From: a virus | Length of the DNA stretch: 24,588 bases | Virus record (IMG/VR): IMGVR_UViG_3300025778_000077 | Coordinates: 1 to 24,588 of that record | Direction: 5' to 3' (one strand) | In this document: in pieces, positions 20,528-24,588 of the stretch | Layout: every line of letters begins with the position of its first letter | How positions within the stretch are numbered: position 1 is the first letter of the stretch | Program-made: the position numbers and the translations under genes | Notes under the pieces: generated by a model | Database searches by the model: none | Told to the model about the DNA's origin: nothing | The model's input: the letters and a program-made list of their open reading frames with translations, nothing else

Positions 20528-22735
20528 ATGCCCCACAATACGATTAAGCTGAAGCCCGGCGTAGAAACCAACACAACACCTGCGTTGAACGAGGCAGCAT
20601 ACTCGTCGTCGTCTTTTATACGGTTTTTGCCAGAGCGTAACGGCTATGGGTTGGCTCAAAAGCTCGGCGGGTGGGTGGCCTACTATGCGTCATCAATCGG
20701 TTCCAAAATACGCGCACTTAAAGGTTGGGCAGACCTTAACGCCACGAACCACCTTGGTATTGGTGCCGAATCTTCATTGAGCGTTTTAACAGGCAATAAC
20801 CTTGTTGATATTACGCCTCAAACGTCTGTAACCAATACCGCGCCCGTGTTTGCTACTACGTCGGGTTCAAATGTTGTAACCGTAACCGATAGCAATATTA
20901 CAGCATCAGTTTTGGATTACGTTACATATGTCACGCCCGTAACCGTTGGTGGTTTGGTCCTCAACGGTCCTTACAAAATCCAATCGGCTGCGGGTACGCA
21001 ATATTCAATTTACGCATCGTCTAATGCGACAGCAACCGCCAATACGTCTACCAACACCGTGGGCGGCTCATTTGTTGTAGGCAATACCTATGAGATTGTC
21101 TCGGTAGGTTCAACAAGCTTCACATCAATCGGCGCTGCAGCCAATACGGTCGGTGTTATTTTTACGTCCACCGGCGTAGGTTCTGGATCCGGTACGGCGC
21201 GTCTTGTTGCAGAATATGCTTTTGCGACAACAAGTGGTTCATCAATTGTAACCACCTATTTTGACAATCACGGGTTTAACGTAGGCGATTCTTTTTATGT
21301 TGGCGTATCGACAACAGTTGGTGGCATCCCGCTTTTCGGACTTTATACCGTTCAAAGTGTTTTAACGACTAGCTCGTTTACGTTTGCGGCTGCAAATAGC
21401 GCGACGTCTACTGTTGGTCCAACTACGGCTACCGTCATTAATAGCGGGTTGGTGCAATCCACGTTTTACGTTGCCATCGGTCCTCAACCTTTAGGCACGG
21501 GCTTTGGCGTCGGCGGTTTTGGTGTGGGTGGATTTGGTGTCGGCACAACGCAGCCAACCGTCCCCGGCACTGCAATTACTGCTACCGATTGGACGATTGA
21601 CAACTTTGGCCAAGACCTCATTGCCTGTCCCGCAGGTGGAGCAATCTATTACTGGGATCCAAGCGGTCAGCTTCAAAACGCGCAAATTGTTGGCGGTAAT
21701 GGCCCATTGGTAAACAGCGGCATTTTCGTCGCCATGCCTGAACGCCAAGTTATTGCTTATGGTTCGTCGTTTACCTTGTCGCCTGATCCTATGCTTGTCC
21801 GTTGGTCTGACATAGAAGACTTTACCCAATGGGTAGCAACACCAACAAATCAGGCCGGGTCGTATCGCATCCCAACAGGGTCAAAGATTGTTGCAGGTAT
21901 TCAAGGGCCACAACAGGGTCTTTTATGGACCGACTTAGACCTTTGGGCGATGCAATATATTGGGCCTCCGTTTGTTTACGGGTTTAACAAAATTGGATCA
22001 AATTGCGGCGCTATATCAAGGCACTGCACGGGTCAGTTGAACGGCGCTATCTATTGGATGTCGCAAAAGCAGTTTTTTATGTCGATGGGTTCCGGCCCTC
22101 AATCTATCCCATGCCCTGTATGGGACGTAATATTCCAAAACATTAATACGTCATATCTTTATAAAGTTGCTTGCGGCGTAAACAGCCAATTCAACGAGAT
22201 AACATGGTATTATCCATCCGCCTCATCCACTGAGAATGACAGCTATGTTAAATACAATACGGTTCTCCAACAATGGGACTACGGTTCTCTTGGCCGGACT
22301 GCTTGGATTGATCAATCTGTTCTTGGGTCTCCTATTGGTGCTGGGTCTGATAATTACCTGTATCAGCACGAAGTAGGCAACGACGCCGCCAACGGCACAC
22401 AAACTACCGCCATGCTATCGTCCTTCCAAACGGGTTATTTCCAACTTAATGAGGCCGACAATTTGATCTTCATTGATCAGATCTGGCCCGACATGAAGTG
22501 GGGAACGTATTCCGGCAACCCCAATGCCACGGTAAAAATCACATTCTACGTCACCAATTACCCTGGCGATACGCCAGTGGCATATGGCCCTTATACGATG
22601 ACGCAAGCCACAGAATACATTTCCGTTCGCATTAGAGCGCGTCTTATGGCCTTCAATATATCATCGAGCGATGTTGGTACGTTTTGGCGTTTAGGTGCAA
22701 TCAGATATCGCTATCAGATTGACGGGAGGTTCTAA
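20528..22735 (+). CDS. Tail nozzle-type protein with inserted beta modules
   Basis: A 735-residue protein of the short-tail nozzle or tail-tube type (Bcep22/SU10-like). Family signatures: KLKPGVETNTTPALNEAAYS, FIRFLPERNGYGLAQKLGGW, IRALKGWADLNATNHLGIGA, NLVDITPQT, a GFGVGGFGVGGFGVG repeat (about 325-339), and WTIDNFGQDLIACPAGGAIY, MPERQVIAYGS, MLVRWSDIEDFTQWVATPTN, WTDLDLWAMQYIGPPFVYGF, with a beta-rich C-terminal half. Residues 113-170 and 237-300 are two related Ig-like modules (GSNVVTVT..., GSSIVTTYFDNHGFNVGD...). Between them a further small module (about 179-226) is inserted. The tail tip is the likely place. The stop overlaps the next ATG (TAATG). Confidence 0.85.
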   Translation: MPHNTIKLKPGVETNTTPALNEAAYSSSSFIRFLPERNGYGLAQKLGGWVAYYASSIGSKIRALKGWADLNATNHLGIGAESSLSVLTGNNLVDITPQTSVTNTAPVFATTSGSNVVTVTDSNITASVLDYVTYVTPVTVGGLVLNGPYKIQSAAGTQYSIYASSNATATANTSTNTVGGSFVVGNTYEIVSVGSTSFTSIGAAANTVGVIFTSTGVGSGSGTARLVAEYAFATTSGSSIVTTYFDNHGFNVGDSFYVGVSTTVGGIPLFGLYTVQSVLTTSSFTFAAANSATSTVGPTTATVINSGLVQSTFYVAIGPQPLGTGFGVGGFGVGGFGVGTTQPTVPGTAITATDWTIDNFGQDLIACPAGGAIYYWDPSGQLQNAQIVGGNGPLVNSGIFVAMPERQVIAYGSSFTLSPDPMLVRWSDIEDFTQWVATPTNQAGSYRIPTGSKIVAGIQGPQQGLLWTDLDLWAMQYIGPPFVYGFNKIGSNCGAISRHCTGQLNGAIYWMSQKQFFMSMGSGPQSIPCPVWDVIFQNINTSYLYKVACGVNSQFNEITWYYPSASSTENDSYVKYNTVLQQWDYGSLGRTAWIDQSVLGSPIGAGSDNYLYQHEVGNDAANGTQTTAMLSSFQTGYFQLNEADNLIFIDQIWPDMKWGTYSGNPNATVKITFYVTNYPGDTPVAYGPYTMTQATEYISVRIRARLMAFNISSSDVGTFWRLGAIRYRYQIDGRF
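21062..21205 (+). other. Inserted small module in the nozzle gene
   Basis: It codes residues 179-226: GGSFVVGNTYEIVSVGSTSF, TSIGAAANTVGVIFTSTGVG and SGSGTARL. The YxIxSxGxTxFTxIGAxxNTxGVxFTxTGxGxGxGTA pattern is a mobile module I recognise from many marine-phage structural proteins. It is placed between the two Ig-like modules. Confidence 0.65.
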
Positions 22736-23082
22736 TGGCATCACTTGACGATATTTTAACCACGCAGAAAAACGGTGTGCAGGGCATCAACGCTCTTAAT
22801 CACACCACGCAAAATATTGCCGGCACGATCAACACATATGAAATCAGCACCGCCACATATTTTGCAACAACAATTGGCTGGGTGGCTAAGGTAAGCGTTA
22901 TCGTTGCGGGTTCCACCACTGGGACCATATATGATGCCAATTCTGTTGGAACCGCTGTTACAGGCGTTCGCCTTGCCATCATCCCTAACACGGTTGGTAT
23001 TTACACGATCAATATGCCCGTTAATAAAGGTATTGTTATTACCCCAGGCACAGGCATGATTGTTGCCGTATCGTATAGTTGA
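22735..23082 (+). CDS. Small conserved virion protein
   Basis: A 115-residue protein, beta-predicted: MASLDDILTTQKNGVQGINA, HTTQNIAGTINTYEISTATY, then WVAKVSVIVAGSTTGTIYDA, RLAIIPNTVGIYTINMPVNK and GIVITPGTGMIVAVSYS. I recognise MxSLDDILTTQKNGVxAIN as the start of a small protein that follows the nozzle gene in this group of phages; role unknown. The ATG overlaps the nozzle stop (TAATG), with GGGAGG just upstream (22723-22728). It may be a nozzle- or tip-associated trimming protein. Confidence 0.75.
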   Translation: MASLDDILTTQKNGVQGINALNHTTQNIAGTINTYEISTATYFATTIGWVAKVSVIVAGSTTGTIYDANSVGTAVTGVRLAIIPNTVGIYTINMPVNKGIVITPGTGMIVAVSYS

Positions 23083-23089
23083 GGTCGTC

Positions 23090-23704
23090 ATGCCATTAAC
23101 CCCAGGTAAATCTCAAAAGACGATCAGCCACAACATTAGCGAGATGATCCAAGCCGGTCATCCGCACGATCAAGCTGTTGCAGCGGCATTAGATACGGCC
23201 CGTCATACCAAAGCCTTTGGCGGTCCTATGCCTAAATTTATGGAAAAATCTGTTAAACAGCCCAAGATGCCTCGGTTGTTTAGTGGCCCAATTCATAGTC
23301 CGGTTGCCGGCCGCACAGATCATCTACCTATGCACGTTCATTCCGGTTCTTACGTTATCCCTGCCGACATTATTTCGGCTATGGGTGAAGGCAATACGAT
23401 GGCCGGATTTAAGGCTGCTAGAAGGATTTTTGGCGGCACTCCTTACGGCAGATCTGGAAGTGCTTATGGCGCAACTTCTGCACCTTATGGGATGGAAATG
23501 CCGCATAAGGCACATGGCGGAGAGGCTCACGCCGTACCAATCGTTGCCGCCGGCGGTGAGTATGTTATTCATCCAAGAGATGTGGTAAGAATCGGAAATG
23601 GTAGCCTTGAAAAAGGCCATCAAGAGCTTGATAAGTTTGTGAAAAAAATGCGTCGCAAGACAATTAAGACGTTACAAAAACTTCCTGGTCCAAAAAAGGA
23701 TTAA
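23090..23704 (+). CDS. Phage structural protein with duplicated YVI motifs
   Basis: A 204-residue protein starting at ATG 23090 (GAGG upstream), 7 bases after the preceding stop; the in-frame ATG at 23060 lies inside that gene and would add only MLPYRIVEVV. The N-terminal module PGKSQKTISHNISEMIQAGH / PHDQAVAAALDTAR (5-38) is common in phage proteins. Next: RLFSGPIHSPVAGRTDHLPM, and two related motifs, SGSYVIPADIISAMGEGNTM (85-104) and AGGEYVIHPRDVVRIGNGSL (154-173). The C-terminus is basic: DKFVKKMRRKTIKTLQKLPG. I recognise the family from podovirus-like phages of this type, always near the next GNAT-like gene; function unknown. The basic tail may face DNA. Confidence 0.75.
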   Translation: MPLTPGKSQKTISHNISEMIQAGHPHDQAVAAALDTARHTKAFGGPMPKFMEKSVKQPKMPRLFSGPIHSPVAGRTDHLPMHVHSGSYVIPADIISAMGEGNTMAGFKAARRIFGGTPYGRSGSAYGATSAPYGMEMPHKAHGGEAHAVPIVAAGGEYVIHPRDVVRIGNGSLEKGHQELDKFVKKMRRKTIKTLQKLPGPKKD

Positions 23705-23706
23705 CA

Positions 23707-24198
23707 ATGGCCGTTGAATTAAAAATCCGAATTGCTGTTCCAGATGATGTCCATGAAATCATGGACCTTGCATTGTCAGCTTGCGATGAAAACGGTTTTG
23801 TTGATCCTAATCCAAATAAACTTTTGGCCGAAATTTGGCCAGCTCTTCACCGTGAGCATGGATTAATTGGTGCAATTGGTGAGCCGGAAGGCCCGATTGA
23901 AGGTGTTGTTCTTTTGCGCGTTGGCGCAATGTGGTATTCTGACAGACCAGTTTTAGAAGAAAAAGCCATTTTTATTCATCCCGATTACCGTTCGGCCAAA
24001 GGTGGCAGGGCGCGTCAATTGTGTGAATTTAGTAAGAAGGTGGCCGATTCTTTGGGTATGCCGCTAATTATTGGTGTTTTGTCCAATCATCGTACTGAAG
24101 GCAAAATACGCCTTTACACTCGCCAATTTGGACCACCTAGCGGCGCTTTCTTTTTGTATGGCGCTCATACAGGCCAACATTCTATGACGGAGCACTGA
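23707..24198 (+). CDS. GNAT-family N-acetyltransferase
   Basis: A 163-residue protein of the GNAT fold: IRIAVPDDVHEIMDLALSAC at the start, IEGVVLLRVGAMWYSDRPVL in the beta core, and AIFIHPDYRSAKGGRARQLC (about 87-106), where the HPDYR..KGG.GR/A loop matches the acetyl-CoA pyrophosphate-binding motif A; then KVADSLGMPLIIGVLSNHRT and a C-terminal FGPPSGAFFLYGAHTG. It transfers an acetyl group from acetyl-CoA, but the target is unknown. It is 2 bases downstream of the previous gene and just before a large internal-protein gene, so it belongs to the late virion unit. It may modify virion or host proteins; not shown. Confidence 0.8.
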   Translation: MAVELKIRIAVPDDVHEIMDLALSACDENGFVDPNPNKLLAEIWPALHREHGLIGAIGEPEGPIEGVVLLRVGAMWYSDRPVLEEKAIFIHPDYRSAKGGRARQLCEFSKKVADSLGMPLIIGVLSNHRTEGKIRLYTRQFGPPSGAFFLYGAHTGQHSMTEH

Positions 24199-24199
24199 G

Positions 24200-24588
24200 A
24201 TGGGTGGTAAAACCTCACAATCAACAAATCAGGTTACTATCCCACCAGAAGTTTTGGCGCGGTATAACTCCGTCAACGCCCAAGCTCAACAAGCTGCTGC
24301 AACGCCATTCCAACAATATTCAACTGATCCTAGTGCTTTTGTTGCTCAATTAAACAATCAACAACAGGCCGGTCAGGCAAACGTCAATCAGTACGCCAAT
24401 GCTGCTCAACCCGCTTACAATGCGGCTTTGCAGGGTACTGCTCAAACTTTCCAAGGCTACAATGCCCCTAACTACGCCGCTGGCGTACAGGGCTACATGA
24501 ACCCTTATTTGCAAAATGCGATGGGTGCTACAGCATCTCAGTTGCAAAATATCAATCAACAACAACAGCAACAATTGCTTGGCCAAGG
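24200..24588 (+). CDS. N-terminus of a Gln/Ala-rich virion internal or ejection protein (partial)
   Basis: The frame opens at ATG 24200, one base after the preceding stop, and runs open for 129 complete codons to the window edge. The sequence starts MGGKTSQSTNQVTIPPEVLA, RYNSVNAQAQQAAATPFQQY and STDPSAFVAQLNNQQQAGQA, continues with many Gln, Ala, Asn and Tyr, and has NYAAGVQGYMNPYLQNAMGA and a Gln run (NQQQQQQL) near the end. I recognise the GGxSxxxxxxxIPPEVLARYNxVNAxAxxAAxTPFQxYS start from large virion proteins of Bcep22/SU10-like phages, believed to be internal and ejected with DNA. The assignment rests on this recognition and position; the rest of the gene is outside the window. Confidence 0.7.
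   Translation, partial: MGGKTSQSTNQVTIPPEVLARYNSVNAQAQQAAATPFQQYSTDPSAFVAQLNNQQQAGQANVNQYANAAQPAYNAALQGTAQTFQGYNAPNYAAGVQGYMNPYLQNAMGATASQLQNINQQQQQQLLGQ

Overview
The window is a continuous piece of the late (virion and lysis) region of a double-stranded DNA tailed phage, most likely a short-tailed, podovirus-like member of Caudoviricetes. Every gene I support lies on the + strand, most genes abut or overlap by 1-4 bases, and there is no tRNA, rRNA, IS element, CRISPR array or integrase. The tail parts (gp4-like adaptor, SU10/Bcep22-like adaptor and a 735-residue nozzle-type protein, with no tail sheath or long tape measure) point to a short tail. The GTA-type three-TM holin and GH108 endolysin fit a Gram-negative host, but the host cannot be named from this sequence.

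Layout: the probable portal C-terminus (1-252) is followed by a terminator, a small helical protein, a GroES-like co-chaperonin, a scaffold-like protein and a conserved basic protein (343-2497). A second terminator and an untranslated leader precede the capsid unit: a decoration-like protein, a Mu gpT-like major capsid protein, a beta-rich structural protein and a His-rich basic protein (2652-5892). A third terminator closes this unit. Next come two tiny basic proteins, one of only 54 residues, then a beta-sandwich virion protein, the first head-tail adaptor (carrying an inserted Ig-like module) and a zinc-ribbon protein (5959-8876).

From 8873 to 17795 lies an adhesin block: a 1409-residue fibre with GGTG repeats, an 830-residue protein of three tandem glycine-rich units, a fibre-associated small protein, a small membrane protein, a 302-residue fibre-like protein and a second glycine-rich protein. 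A lysis region follows (about 17797-19812) with small accessory proteins, a tail-anchored protein, a three-TM holin and a GH108 endolysin with a GTG start. The window ends with tail and internal genes: the second adaptor, the nozzle protein, a small virion protein, a protein with duplicated YVI motifs, a GNAT acetyltransferase and the start of a Gln/Ala-rich protein that runs off the edge (19815-24588).

The genes should work together late in infection: capsid assembly with a phage co-chaperonin that may adapt host GroEL, neck and nozzle building, receptor binding by several unlike adhesins, then lysis. The most interesting features are the co-chaperonin placed next to the scaffold gene, the reuse of small beta modules inserted into otherwise canonical tail proteins, the protein-level repeats whose DNA copies are heavily diverged at synonymous sites, the three-unit glycine-rich adhesin, and a terminator whose loop is perfectly complementary to the sequence just after its T-run.
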